Assembly (NCBI GenBank): GCA_030704615.1
Contig: CM060731.1
Coordinates: 84,858,756 to 84,922,755, forward strand
Direction: 5' to 3'
Length of the DNA stretch: 64,000 bases
Source of the DNA: Takakia lepidozioides
Lineage: Eukaryota > Streptophyta > Takakiopsida > Takakiales > Takakiaceae
Under the pieces are notes generated by a model, which was not told the origin of the DNA, did no database searches, and was given only the letters and a program-made list of their open reading frames with translations. The position numbers were made by a program, and so were the translations under genes. This document shows positions 1 through 9,246 of this stretch, piece by piece (positions within the stretch are counted from its first letter, which is position 1; every line of letters starts with the position of its first letter).

Positions 1-519
1 GGAAAGATTCAAGCTTCTAAGCTTAAATCACCATGGAAAGGACCTTATGTCATACAAAAGATGTATGATAACAACACCGCCATGTTACAAACCATTAACA
101 AAGAAATGCTGGGAAGAGTCAATGCAAATAAGTTGAAGGGGTACAGTGGTATCCATGACAAACCCTTGCAGCATGATTTGCATGTTGAACCGCAAGAGCA
201 GTCACGGGCTGCACCAGTGTTACGAACGGAGTATGGAACACTTGTCGCTAGGCCCAGCATATATGACCAGGGCGGGCAAAACAAACGTGACACAGCCATT
301 CACAGCCCATCAAGGCAAAACACAGCCAATCACAGCCCATCAAGGCAAAGCACAGCCAATCACAGTCCATCAAGGCAAGCACAGCCAATCACAGCCCATC
401 AAGGCAAAGCACAGCCTATCACAGCCCAGCACGGCGCAACACAGCCTATCACAACCTACCACAGCGTGTCACGGCCTATCACAGCTTACCACAGTGCATC
501 ACAGCCTATCGCAGCGTAA
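1..519 (+). CDS. Ty3/gypsy integrase C-terminal end, truncated by the window edge
   Basis: The frame is open from base 1 to a stop at 517-519, so the start lies outside the window. The first ~45 residues, with the segment SPWKGPYVIQK followed by a basic/hydrophobic stretch, look like the end of a gypsy-type integrase, where an SH3-like fold usually closes pol. From about base 283 the translation becomes a low-complexity HSPSRQ/AQPIT repeat produced by the minisatellite below, so the true protein end is probably near base 250. There is no RNase H, reverse transcriptase or LTR to its left because the window starts here. The family assignment rests on the PWKGPY-type motif and is moderate. Confidence 0.6.
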   Translation, partial: GKIQASKLKSPWKGPYVIQKMYDNNTAMLQTINKEMLGRVNANKLKGYSGIHDKPLQHDLHVEPQEQSRAAPVLRTEYGTLVARPSIYDQGGQNKRDTAIHSPSRQNTANHSPSRQSTANHSPSRQAQPITAHQGKAQPITAQHGATQPITTYHSVSRPITAYHSASQPIAA

Positions 520-560
520 CACAGTATGACACAGCCTGTCACAGCTCAACACAGCCTACT
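283..560. repeat. Minisatellite of CACAGCC-type units
   Basis: About 15 imperfect units of the form CACAGCCnATCACAGCCCATCA fill this stretch, with CACAGCC recurring every 10-25 bases. On the opposite strand it reads GGCTGTG, the same unit type as the minisatellite at 24340-24680. The repeat is translated by the frame above but looks like a satellite expansion, not coding sequence. Confidence 0.85.
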
Positions 561-584
561 AAAGTTAAACGATCCATAGAATCA

Positions 585-1140
585 GTGACAAGTGGACACA
601 TAATAACTTCAAGAAAATGGCTGAAGGAAGAGGAAACGGAAATTACTTTAAAAATAGACACGTGGAGGTCAGGGCGCGACACACAGCCGAGAATGAAGTG
701 CAAGGACAGATGTCAAAAAGAAGGAGGACAAGAACGGCCGTCAAAAAGGATGAAAGGCGGGCCCATTAATGAGTACGGAAAAAGGGAAACGGAACGAACG
801 GCAAGTACAGAAAAGCGGAATTCTTGTCACATGTGTGATCCTAGTGGACTATCCAACAGGGAAAGTCCACTAAAGAAGATAAAATATAAAATCCAGTCAC
901 AGCGGATACAGCCAATAGAAAACCAGAGAAAGGATCAAGAAAATGGAGGGAAATTGAGCGCAAGAGGCGGCGTCGTTCTGAGTAACGGGCGTCTCGACAG
1001 GACAGACCATCAATGCTATACCTTGGAAACTATGGAGGAACTAACAGACTATACGCTCGCAATATTACTTACGCAGTGGCATAGACACGAAAGGACAGAG
1101 CGGAGCTTTTCTCTTGAGCGATGCTTGCAAGCCCCGCAGG
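585..1140. other. Linker region with no recognisable gene
   Basis: An open frame on the plus strand (585-1379) runs through here, rich in Lys, Arg and Glu, but it has no domain I recognise and its last 80 codons are palindromic repeat DNA. I see no promoter or RNA gene. It may be the untranslated 3' part of the gypsy element at 1-519 or a decayed gag-like frame. Confidence 0.3.
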
Positions 1141-1152
1141 CTTACAAGAAAT

Positions 1153-1780
1153 CCGGGCCCCCCCAAAGGAAGTCGTGTCAGGGGGTCAGGCCGAAAACTG
1201 GCCGGCATAAAAACATCCCCAGATGGAAAAACGGCGCCGAATTTCCATCCGGGGCGGTTCGGATGCAGTCGGGGAGGGGGGAGAGGCTGGCACCTGGCCG
1301 TCACATTTCAACCCCCGGACGGAAATTCGGCACCGAATATCCAATAGGGGACGCCCGGATGAAGTCGCCTCGGGCGTAGAGGCCGGCACGTGTTCGACAG
1401 ATAGCATCCCCTGGATGGAGATTCGGCGCCGAATTTCCATCCGGGCCCCCCCAAAGGAAGTCGTGTCGGGGGGTCAGGCCGAAAATTGGCCGACATAAAA
1501 ACCTCCCCAGATGGAAAAACGGCGCCGAATTTCCATCCGGGGCCGTTCCAATGCAGTCGGGGAGGGGGGAGAGGCCGGCACCTGGCCGTCATATTTCAAC
1601 CCCCGGACGGAAATTCGGCACCGAATATCCAACAGAGCGGCGGAGAGGCCGGCACCTCTCCGACAAAGACCATCCCCCGGATGGAAATTCGGCGCCGAAT
1701 TTCCATCGGGGCCCCCTCAAAGGAAGTCGCAAAAACCTCCCAGAATGGAAAAATGGCGCCAAATTTCCGTCCGAGGCTGT
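1153..1780. repeat. 288-bp tandem duplication carrying GGCGCC palindromes
   Basis: The block starting at 1153 (GGGCCCCCCCAAAGGAAGTC) recurs at 1441 with an offset of 288 and only scattered differences, and a partial third copy starts near 1708. Each unit carries palindromes such as ATGGAAAAACGGCGCC... (1223-1248 and again near 1511) and GGACGGAAATTCGGCACC (near 1317 and 1604). The palindromes share a GGAAA...GGCGCC...TTTCC architecture with an AATTCGGCGCCGAATT core. They create recurrent pseudo-peptides (RRRISI, KFGAEFPSG) in all frames, which should not be read as proteins. Confidence 0.85.
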
Positions 1781-1929
1781 TCCGATTTGCCTCTAGCAGT
1801 CAAGGATTCCAAGAAAAACGTGTCTACAAGTGCACTTCAGCCACAAAACAAACAGTTAGGTTTGTTTTTCTCCGAAAAATCAATCGGACACGCTCAGAAT
1901 TACCTGCAGGAAGGTAATTCAGCGCTTCG

Positions 1930-2410
1930 AAATACCTGGCGAATGGAAATTCGGCGCCGAATATCCATACGCCAGCGATCCGACTTACCTGCTGGATGGA
2001 AATCCGGCGCCGGATCCGCTCTCCGACCACCTTGCGGATGGAAATCCGGCGCCGGATTTCCATCCATCCGCCTCCGAATTACCTGCTTGAGGGAAATTTC
2101 GCGCGCCGCCCTACCTGCGCGGATGGAAATCCGGCGCCGGATTTCCATCCATCCGCTTCTGAATTACCTGCGTGAGGGAAATTTGGCGCGCCGCCCTACC
2201 TGCGCGGATGGAAATCCGGCGCCGGATTTCCATCCATCCGCTTCGGAATTACCTGCGTGAGGGAAATTTCGCGCGCCGCCCTACCTTGCAGGATGCAAAT
2301 TCGGCGCTAAATTTCCATCCTGCTGCGCTCCGAATTACCTGCAGGATGGAAATCCGGCGCCGGATTTCCATCGTGCAGCGCTCCGAATTACCTCTACGTT
2401 GGAAATTCCG
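1930..2410. repeat. Cluster of GGCGCC palindromes (AATTC/ATCC-type arms)
   Basis: Six or seven inverted repeats occur here. The best are of the form GGAAATCCGGCGCCGGATTTCC (recurring near 2039-2060, 2125-2146, 2214-2235 and 2347-2368), separated by a repeated spacer that includes GAATTACCTGC and GGGAAATTT. The period in the middle of the cluster is roughly 90 bp. The array ends about 220 bp before the first ATG of the ParB/methyltransferase-like gene. Confidence 0.85.
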
Positions 2411-2814
2411 GGCCTCTTTCCGTCGATTTTCATCCGACATGGAGGGCTTCATCCGACATTTAATTGCGCAGTTGGCCAATAAATGTCCACCGCCATCCGT
2501 TTTCATTCGGGGTGGCGACACATGGCTTCCTGGATACGTACCCTAAATCTGATGCTAATCTTGGCTTAACATGCTATTCGAGGCATGTACCCCAAAAACG
2601 GAGATCTTTTTCCATTTTGGCTAGGACTTATGCCGCCTGAATGGCGTGGCTCTCCTGAGAGAGACCTCACATCCAGACCGCGGCGGAAGTTGAAAGCTCT
2701 GTACTACAGACGACGGCCAATCTCTCGCATGGCCAAACTGAAGCTCCAGCAGGAGATTCCAGTGTCTTGCTCACAACCCGCGCCAATTGAAGCCGAGTAC
2801 TCTCAGGCAAGCCA

Positions 2815-2892
2815 CTTTTGCTTTCGCTTTGTTCGATTTCTTTTTTGCTTTCGCTTTCGCTTTCGCTTTGTTGCCTCGCTTTGTTTTTGCAT
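2815..2892. repeat. Pyrimidine-rich CTTTCG microsatellite
   Basis: Repeats of CTTTCG and CTTTTG just after the first basic exon give an artificial FRFRFRF peptide. It lies in what should be the first intron of copy 1. Confidence 0.75.
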
Positions 2893-3345
2893 CTTCATCC
2901 TGGCTTCGCTGGATGAGTGAACCTTAGATAGTTGAGTGAACCTTAGATTGTTTGCAATGCGTATGCAAATCCGGCAGCTCTGGAGAAGGCTGCTTGTGCA
3001 TGTCATTCTCAGGCAATGGTTGCATTTGTTTTCATTGTTGTTGCATGGCTCTCCATACTTCCTAAACTTGTTATGTTTTCATTTTTGTTACACGATTGTT
3101 GCTATGGTGGTTGCGCTGCTCGTTGCGATGCTGGTTTTGGCACCGATGTTGGTTCTCATGATTGTTGGGAATGACAGAGTGACGACGAGCCCGGCACGCT
3201 GGTGGTATCATCGACAGCTCCAACTCATCGCATGTTTGAATCGCCCAACTTGGGCGAGAGGGCAAACTTAAACCTTTTGTTGGTGGACGGGAGGACTTGC
3301 AACGAGAGTACGACAGAATAGGCATTGGGAGGTTGGTGCAGGCGG
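2893..3345 (+). other. Intron-like stretch of copy 1, no separate gene
   Basis: No open frame here resembles the paralogue. It is T-rich in its first half, as expected for an intron between the basic N-terminal exon and the charged linker exon. I see nothing else in it. Confidence 0.4.
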
Positions 3346-4079
3346 CATGGCAGGTGAAGGGCGTGAGGACATGAGGACAGCAGATCCGGCAATGGAGGTT
3401 GTTGATGCACATGCAGTAGGCCCGCCCACGCAAAGAAAAAGAAGAAAGCTAAGCACATGCAATCCCCGGCGAGAGAGCCGTCACGGGCTGCGGAGGGGGG
3501 AGTGAGCAGTGCGCGCGAGGGTGTCAGTTCGCCTCAATCAAAGGTGGTCGTCCTGGAGGGCTCCCATGCTGCTAGCCCTAGTAAGAAACAGAAAGCCCGT
3601 GAGAGGGCAAAAGAGAAGGCAAAAGAACAGACGAAACAGAATGCTAGCCAGGAGGAAAGAGAAAAGGCCACTGAAGAGGCCAGGGGTGCCCAAATGACAG
3701 ATGCCAATGTAAGTGAGGGACGCACAGAGACGGTGGATCCCTCAAAGACACCACAAAGAGGCAGTAACACACCGGTTAGACCATCGCGGGCAAGAGCAGC
3801 CCCTGCAATTACCCATACGGTGGAGAGTGGAGGAGAGGAAAGAACACCAGAAAGAGCACGGATTGTGCAAGTTCGAGGTGAAGCCAGGGAGAGGGCGGTA
3901 GAGACGGGGAGAGTGCTGGAGGTGGTTTCGCAGGTGGCTGACCCTGTTGAGGAGGACGACAAGGAGCTTTCTGACCAGGATGACATCCTCCCGGACATCC
4001 CTAGGCCCCAAACCCGGAGCATACAGGCTGGATTTGGCGGTCCTGGTGGGCTGCCGGAAACCCCTCTGCAGCAGACGTC

Positions 4080-4615
4080 ATGTCTGAGGCGGATATGAAG
4101 TTGGCCGCTGCCAAGATGTTGGAGGCAACCCACAGCAACATTGGCAGGGTGCTGGGGGGCATGGTGTACCCGGCCAAGCTTCGAATTCCCCTTTGCCGCT
4201 TGGTGTCATTGCAGGTGGTGAGACCTGCCCTCCCAGGCAATATCGACAAGCTGAAATTCTCTTTCCGGGATGGATATCGAATGGGGTCTGCCGCGTTTTA
4301 CGTTTCCATTGAGAACGACCACGGAGCTTCCCGTGCCCACACTTCCGATGAGGTGGACAAATGGGGTCCCCATTGGCAAACGCGAAATGAGGAGTTCGAG
4401 AGATCGATTGCTAGTGATCCTCTTTTCCAGCACTTGTCCGGTAAGATGTTCTACGTGTGGGACGGCAATCATCGCCTCCTGGCATGGATGGAGCACATTG
4501 CCCAAGCCCACCCCAAAGACCTCGATTGGCATTTCGCCGTGGATTGTGTTGTGCTGAAGGTTGCGGGGCCCAAAGATCGCAGTCTTCTCAAAGCTGCAAT
4601 GGCGGACATCAACTC
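4080..4615 (+). CDS. ParB/sulfiredoxin-like domain exon of copy 1
   Basis: This intact 178-codon block reads MSEADMKLAAAKML... and includes RIPLCRLVSLQVVRP (residues 35-49), SAAFYVSIEN (70-79) and the diagnostic KMFYVWDGNHRLLAW (122-136; DGNHR at bases 4461-4475). An order of short Pro-flanked strand, then a PIxV-like strand, then D-G-x-H/R-R followed by a helix is the signature of the ParB N-terminal/sulfiredoxin fold. In ParB and in ParB-methyltransferase fusions of phages this domain binds nucleotide or DNA. It ends at a GTAAA donor (4616) that restores phase with the next exon. The minus-strand copy has the same DGNHRLLAW motif and the same donor position. The preceding linker runs in a different frame, so either a short intron or a frameshift lies near 4060-4080. 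Confidence 0.7.
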
Positions 4616-4733
4616 GTAAATTACAATGCCTCTCGCTTTTGGACTTTGAATTTGGAAGTCATTTCATTGCGAATCCTCATATATGATGAAAATTCCCATT
4701 TCAGTATTGTTTGATGGAAATGTGGCACTGCAG

Positions 4734-5877
4734 GGTGACTGAGAATGCCTTCATTGCCACCAACTTGTCCCATATGCTCTTCCGAGTGAAGGATGTCGGG
4801 AAGCAGGGGGTGCAAGAGTTTGCCAATTCCCTCAGTGCCGACCTCCTGCGCAAGTCGGAGGCAAAGGCAGACAGAACCTGGTATAGGCTGAGCGTCGACG
4901 CCATGGTGGACTACATATTTCGGGTAAAGCTCCTGACAGTTTTGTTGAGCTAATCTGTCTCTCCTCCCCCAATAGAAGAAAAGGTCTTCACCGTGATTTC
5001 TAATCTCCTCCCCCAATAGAAGAAATTGTGTTGAGCAGGATCTCTAATCTTATGTGCGCATTCTTGACAGACGAAAATACAGCAGGATTTGGCACATGCG
5101 CGGAGGTTCTACATGGAGTCAGAGGAGAAGAATCCAACCCTCCCGGCAGTCAAATCGTATGTCAAAGCTGCGGAGGTGAGGGCCCGCATAAAGTACAAGT
5201 CGCGGATGGTAAAGTACGTGGCCATAGCTGATCCCGCCCTGGGTGCCGACTTTCTGGTGGAGGTGGGGAAGCACTACTCTCGCGCTCTGAAGCCCACGAT
5301 GACATTGGAGAAGCTCCATCGTCTAGCCACATCCTGTGTGGATGCAACAGAAAATGTGATACATTCTTAACCAAATTGTGGTGGGCAACAACTCCTTTTT
5401 GTGGTGTTTGGCGCTTACGAATATGCTGGGTGGTTGGACAGACCCGGTGGCTCCAAATCTGGAATGGTTCCCAAAGTACCAGGGACATGTGGAGCTTCCC
5501 CAAACCGGACAAACTCTCTGACCCCACATTCGACATGTGGATGAACCGCATGACATGGTGGTTTCAGGTACTTCCCCACGCTTCGTTTGGGGCTTCTACT
5601 CTAGTAGGGGGTGGATTCATTGTATTTTTTCAGGAAAGCGATCTGATGGAGAATCTCCACAGGTGACGACGAATGCGCAAGAGCAGCTGGACACACAAGC
5701 ACATCAGTTCAAGATGGAGATATCTCCTGCAGCAGAGAGCCTACGTGACTATGTGACGAGGTACTTTTTGCTCTACAAAACCAACCTATTCTTTCGGGAG
5801 ATAGCAGATGCTCGCCGGAGCCACGAGTTCACCGACCAGCCGAACGCGGACAAAGCAGCAATGCGCCTTCTGTATAG
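4734..5877 (+). CDS. Four short middle exons of copy 1
   Basis: Blocks 4734-4923, 5071-5355, 5442-5567 and 5663-5877 are each bounded by AG and GT and keep phase (95 codons exactly for the second block, 42 for the third). Conserved segments shared with copy 2 are DRTWYRL (first), DLAHARRFYMES and VAIADPALG (second), TRWLQIWN and WMNRMTWWFQ (third), and DYVTRYF...KAAMRLLYR (fourth). I recognise no known domain. The region links the ParB-like and methyltransferase-like parts and could carry target recognition, but that is inference. Confidence 0.65.
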
Positions 5878-5937
5878 GTACATACGCGCTGCCTTTCTTT
5901 CAAGTCCTTGCATTTCAGGATGTTAGAGGCCTCATGT

Positions 5938-6600
5938 GGTGTTAGGGAAAATGGCGCCGAATTTCCAGTCAGGGCTCCGAAAATGGCTAAGTCCCTAGAC
6001 TGGCTGGCCCTGAACTGGAAATTCGGCGCCATTTTCCAGTTCTAGGCCCTATTGCCGTTCAGGGACTTGGCCATTTTCGGGCTAAGTCCCTAGGGTGGCT
6101 GGCCCGGAACTGGAAATTCGGCGCCATTTTCCAGTTCTAGGCCCTATTGCCGTTCAGGGACTTGGCCATTTTCGGGCTAAGTCCCTAGGGTGGCTGGCCC
6201 GGAACTGGAAATTCGGCGCCATTTTCCAGTTCTAGGCCCTATTGCCGTTCAGGGACTTGGCCATTTTCGGGCTAAGTCCCTAGGGTGGCTGGCCCGGAAC
6301 TGGAAATTCGGCGCCATTTTCCAGTTCTAGGCCCTATTGCCGTTCAGGGACTTGGCCATTTTCGGGCTAAGTCCCTAGGGTGGCTGGCCCTGAACTGGAA
6401 ATTCGGCGCCATTTTCCCAGTTCTAGGCCCTATTGCGGTTCTGGGACTTAGCCATCTTCGGGCCAAACCGGGAAAAATGGCGCCGAATTTCCAGTTCAGG
6501 GCTCCCAAGGTGGCTAAGTCCCTAGGGTGGCAGTCACCGAAAACCGAAATTCGGCGCCATTTTTCCATTTCTAGGCCCACTCACATCCGCCCCAACCTGG
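5938..6600. repeat. 95-bp tandem array of GGCGCC palindromes inside an intron of copy 1
   Basis: Units start at 6015, 6110, 6205, 6300 and 6395, an exact 95-bp spacing, and are nearly identical. Each carries CTGGAAATTCGGCGCC followed by ATTTTCCAG, plus CTAAGTCCCTAGGG. Flanking copies at 5949 and 6473 lie in the opposite orientation (GGAAAATGGCGCCGAATTTCC). The array fills the 779-bp intron between donor 5878 and acceptor 6655-6656; the same intron in the paralogue is only 146 bp and holds one palindrome. Confidence 0.92.
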
Positions 6601-6656
6601 GAAAATGGTGCCGAATATGCATTTCAGGGACCTCATTGTGTTTTTCATGAATGCAG

Positions 6657-7785
6657 GTACTGCAAGTTCTCCCTTTTGGAGAAAGGTCATCTGTCTTTCG
6701 AGCCACCATTCTTCCTGGCATGGAGGAACCCTGGGGCTGACTCCATGTACACTGACGATATTGTGAAGGAGTGGCATCTGGAACATTTGCGTGATTGCCC
6801 TTGGTATGTGGACCTTCCGCCCGGCTCGCTCGACCCATCCGAGTTTCAATTGAAGTTGGATGCTGAATTCCGACGAAACCGGGCTCCGCTGCCTCCGTTG
6901 GGTGCAAAAGAGGCAAAAGCGCTTGCGAACTCCAGGAAAGCGGCAGAGCTTGCTCAGGCAGGAATTCAGGAGAAATTGCATGAGAAGAGTAAAGGCCAAA
7001 GGAAAAGGACAAGGAAACAGGTGAGTGCAGTAACACCCAAAAAAAGAAAACCATCGGGGCATCGGAGGAGGTGCAGGAGGGGACCCAAGAGAGTGACTCG
7101 GACGACGACTTTGTTCAAGGTCCTGCGACTGCTGTTGCTCCTACCCAGTCACCGGTCGTCCGGTTCCCAAGTCAGTTCGGAGTGGGACTGGCTCTGCCAA
7201 GAAGTTGGCATTTGAGGGCGAGCCTACACGGCGGTATTCGGCGGTGACGTTTACGCACAGGCCAAAGCTAGAACCTCCAACCATCATCCAATGCGTCAAT
7301 GAGAGCTTCCTTGACGCTCTCGCTGCCAGGGCGAAGAAGGTGGCACACAGCAAGTCTCTGGCGGAGCAGAAGGGGAAAGCCAAGAAGAGGGCTGGCGGTA
7401 CAGAGCCTAAAGACACCCCTGGTTTTGAAGCCATGATGGAATTCTTCACGGCTGTGAGCACAAATTGCAAGAGCACTCGGGGGGGGGGGGGGGTGGTTGA
7501 GAGAGAGCTTGCGACATGATTCTCCTCGACATTCTAGATGGGGAGCTGCTGGAGGGCCTGGATGGTGTGCCCACCTGGAACAGGTTTACTGAGGACTACT
7601 GGAAAGCCGGGTTTGGGCTGGCGGGGATGCTTCTGGATGACGGTGGATGTGTGGTTGTCCTTGCCACGAGAGGGAAGACCACAGAAAATGCGGTGGCAAG
7701 GTGGACACCCAAAAGTGTCACCCCGGTCCTCCTCAAAAAATAGTTCTGCATCAGTACACAGGGGTTGCGAACAGAGGGCCAAAGT
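6657..7785 (+). CDS. Methyltransferase-like exon of copy 1 (motif IV side), frame-disrupted
   Basis: The exon opens in phase (RYCKFSLLEKGH) and keeps one frame to about 7050, with EPPFFLAW and DCPWYVDLP shared with copy 2, then a Lys-rich stretch (QRKRTRKQ). Later parts continue in other frames: a Ser/Asp/Glu linker, then PPTIIQCVNESFLDAL, DTPGFEAMMEFF and, after the G run at 7479-7492, CDMILLDILDGELLEG and GFGLAGMLLDDGGCVVVLA. An acidic/hydrophobic strand ending D-x-x-D-G, followed by a long helix and a GGCVVV strand, matches the motif IV-V neighbourhood of N4/N6 DNA methyltransferases, but the catalytic DPPY is replaced by DILD (DIPD in copy 2). It ends at a GTAAGT donor (7786). Confidence 0.55.
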
Positions 7786-7873
7786 GTAAGTTATCAATCT
7801 ATTGCATTCACTTCATATTGTGGTGTATGTTAAGTAGACCCTGGAGTTGATCCCTTCTTTGTTGGATGTGCAG

Positions 7874-8406
7874 ACATTGGTGTTTGAGGCATATTGCTTT
7901 GTGAAGAGAGGGTCTACGTTCAAATTCCGCAACGACGGTCGTCTTGTTGATGCCGCTGTGGACCCTGTAACCTACGATGTCCTCTACAACTATGTGCCCC
8001 ACTCCAGTATGCCGAAGGATACAAAAACAGGCAAACCGTGGCGGTACAGCCGGACCCGGAGCCACCCTCATGGAGACGTGCTCGGATGTCCAAGGGCGGA
8101 TTCTGGACCTCACATGCGGCACGGGTAAGCCTTCACGTGATCAGTTTGTCCCCTGGCCCATTGCAATTGCATGCCGCAAGCTATTAACCGCCCGCTTTGT
8201 TCCTCAGGTGCTTCAATGTGGGCAGGGACGTTGTCCGACAGGCATGTGTTCGCCTTCGAGCCAAATACTGCCCTCCACAACTCGGAACTTGCAGCGGTTG
8301 AACGTCTGCCGAAAGAGGAAGAGGCATCCTCGGAGGATGAGGAAAAATCCGAGAAGGAGCAGGGGGAGGAAGTTGGGATCGAGGCCGAGGAGCCCCCGGT
8401 TTACGA
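7874..8406 (+). CDS. SAM-binding motif I exons of copy 1
   Basis: Two exons (7874-8124 and 8208-8406) follow CAG acceptors. The first encodes FEAYCFVKRGSTFKF, YDVLYNYVPHSS and PWRYSRTRS, then shifts frame near 8070 and ends with RILDLTCGTG split by the GTAAGC donor at 8125. The second resumes as ASMWAGTLSDRHVFAFEPN. The joined pattern, hydrophobic-DLxCGTG, about ten residues, R-hydrophobic-E, is classical motif I plus the acidic ribose-binding residue of Rossmann DNA methyltransferases. Because it follows the motif IV-like segment, the domain order is the circularly permuted (beta-class) one. An acidic tail ends at a TACGA/GTGAGT donor used identically in copy 2. Confidence 0.65.
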
Positions 8407-8535
8407 GTGAGTGGTGGCATTGTAAGTTGCCTCCAGATTTCGTGAGGCACCTCCCTCCGCTCTCTTATTTCATTGAAAACCCTTTCTGGTTGTGCTGGTA
8501 TTGACATTCTTGAAGTGGATTTGTTCTTACTGTAG

Positions 8536-8993
8536 GATGCCAGTACTGCCGGAGGGACGTCTACACCGGAGTTCATGGGCAGGAGGAACGTGCCTTTTTT
8601 TGCCAGGGGGATTTCATGCCTAGTCCAGAAAGGGAGTACATCCTTCTTACTTATGCTGCCCGGCTTGCTTCGGTGTCCATTAGGAGGTGTTCCGAACCTA
8701 GTCGTGTACAGCAAATTTTAGACGAGGCAAGCCTCAAGAAAATGAAGATGAGGGAGGAGGCAACAGCTATTAGAGCCCGTCAGGCTCATAGATTTGTCTT
8801 GGATTCTGCTGAGGAAAGTGGGGGAGAAGACGCAGAAGATTCCCAGGAGGTGAGGTGGATAGTCCCCCAAGGAGAGGACGGGATTTTTGAGAGGCATAGT
8901 GGAACCGATGCATCACAGAGCTCGGAGGATGAGGGGGATGAGGGGGATGAGGAAGAAGGTGGGGCAAGTTCCTCGGAGGGTGTAGGAGAGTAG
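8536..8993 (+). CDS. C-terminal exon of copy 1
   Basis: After the acceptor at 8534-8535 the copy matches its paralogue through VPFFARG (one frame), PSPEREYILLTYAARLAS (another), EPSRVQQILDEA, then an acidic tail containing VRWIVPQGEDGIFER, and stops at 8991-8993. The paralogue ends the same way with VRWTVPQGEDGIFES and an Asp/Glu tail. The frame change near 8600, at a T run, again suggests an indel. The conserved VPQGEDGIFE box near the stop has no function I can name. Confidence 0.6.
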
Positions 8994-9109
8994 TGCCCAT
9001 TCCGGCTATGACAGTTAGAACACACTTGTATAGACGTGGCTTGCCACAAAATTTGCAATAAAATGTTGCATTTCAAGTCCACTGGTGCCACATTCCAACT
9101 TCACATGAC

Positions 9110-9215
9110 CCTATTTCCGTGCCTCCTAACCCTATTTCCGTGGACTCACAATGGTCTGCTCATGCTTTTTTTTTTTTCTGCTCATGCTCATGCCGCTCAT
9201 GAAATAGCAGCCCCC
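9110..9215 (+). repeat. Dispersed repeat shared with 51630-51775
   Basis: The segment with CCTATTTCCGTGGACTC, GCTCATGCTCATGCCGCTCATG and AAATAGCAGCCCCC reappears, more diverged, on the opposite strand at about 51630-51775. It is short and non-coding and may be a MITE or an LTR fragment. Confidence 0.55.
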
Positions 9216-9246
9216 GACCAAAGCAGAGATTACCATTGGACAGCTA

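Larger units (their letters stand above)
2630..8993 (+). pseudogene. ParB/Srx + permuted DNA-methyltransferase-like gene, copy 1 (multi-exon, several frame breaks)
   Basis: Comparison with the minus-strand paralogue at 54885-60043 defines the gene. The ATG at 2630 opens a basic segment (PRRKLKALYYRRRP) matched by PRRKLRKLYFGRRP in copy 2. A charged, probably disordered linker follows (about 3350-4090, with a possible nuclear-localisation motif QRKRRKLS), then exon-like blocks 4080-4615, 4734-4923, 5071-5355, 5442-5567, 5663-5877, 6657-7785, 7874-8124, 8208-8406 and 8536-8993. Most junctions are GT-AG, sit at the same codon in both copies, and keep phase from the ParB domain to about 7050. Frame changes then occur near 7055, between 7140 and 7200, at a 14-G run (7479-7492), at an A run near 7735, near 8070 and near 8600. 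By family logic the product would be a nuclear DNA-binding/modifying protein; as it stands this is probably a pseudogene or contains homopolymer sequencing errors. Confidence 0.7.

Noticed and set aside
585-1379. 264-codon basic frame as a gene
   Set aside because: No recognised domain; its last third is palindrome repeat. Kept only as a described linker region.
1186-2521. Frames with RRRISIR and KFGAEFPSG repeats, up to 249 codons
   Set aside because: Palindromic repeat DNA gives the same peptides in several frames of both strands; no domain or codon bias.
3534-4133. 199-codon minus-strand frame opposite the charged linker
   Set aside because: It is the antisense shadow of the Lys/Glu-rich linker of copy 1; the plus strand has the paralogue match.
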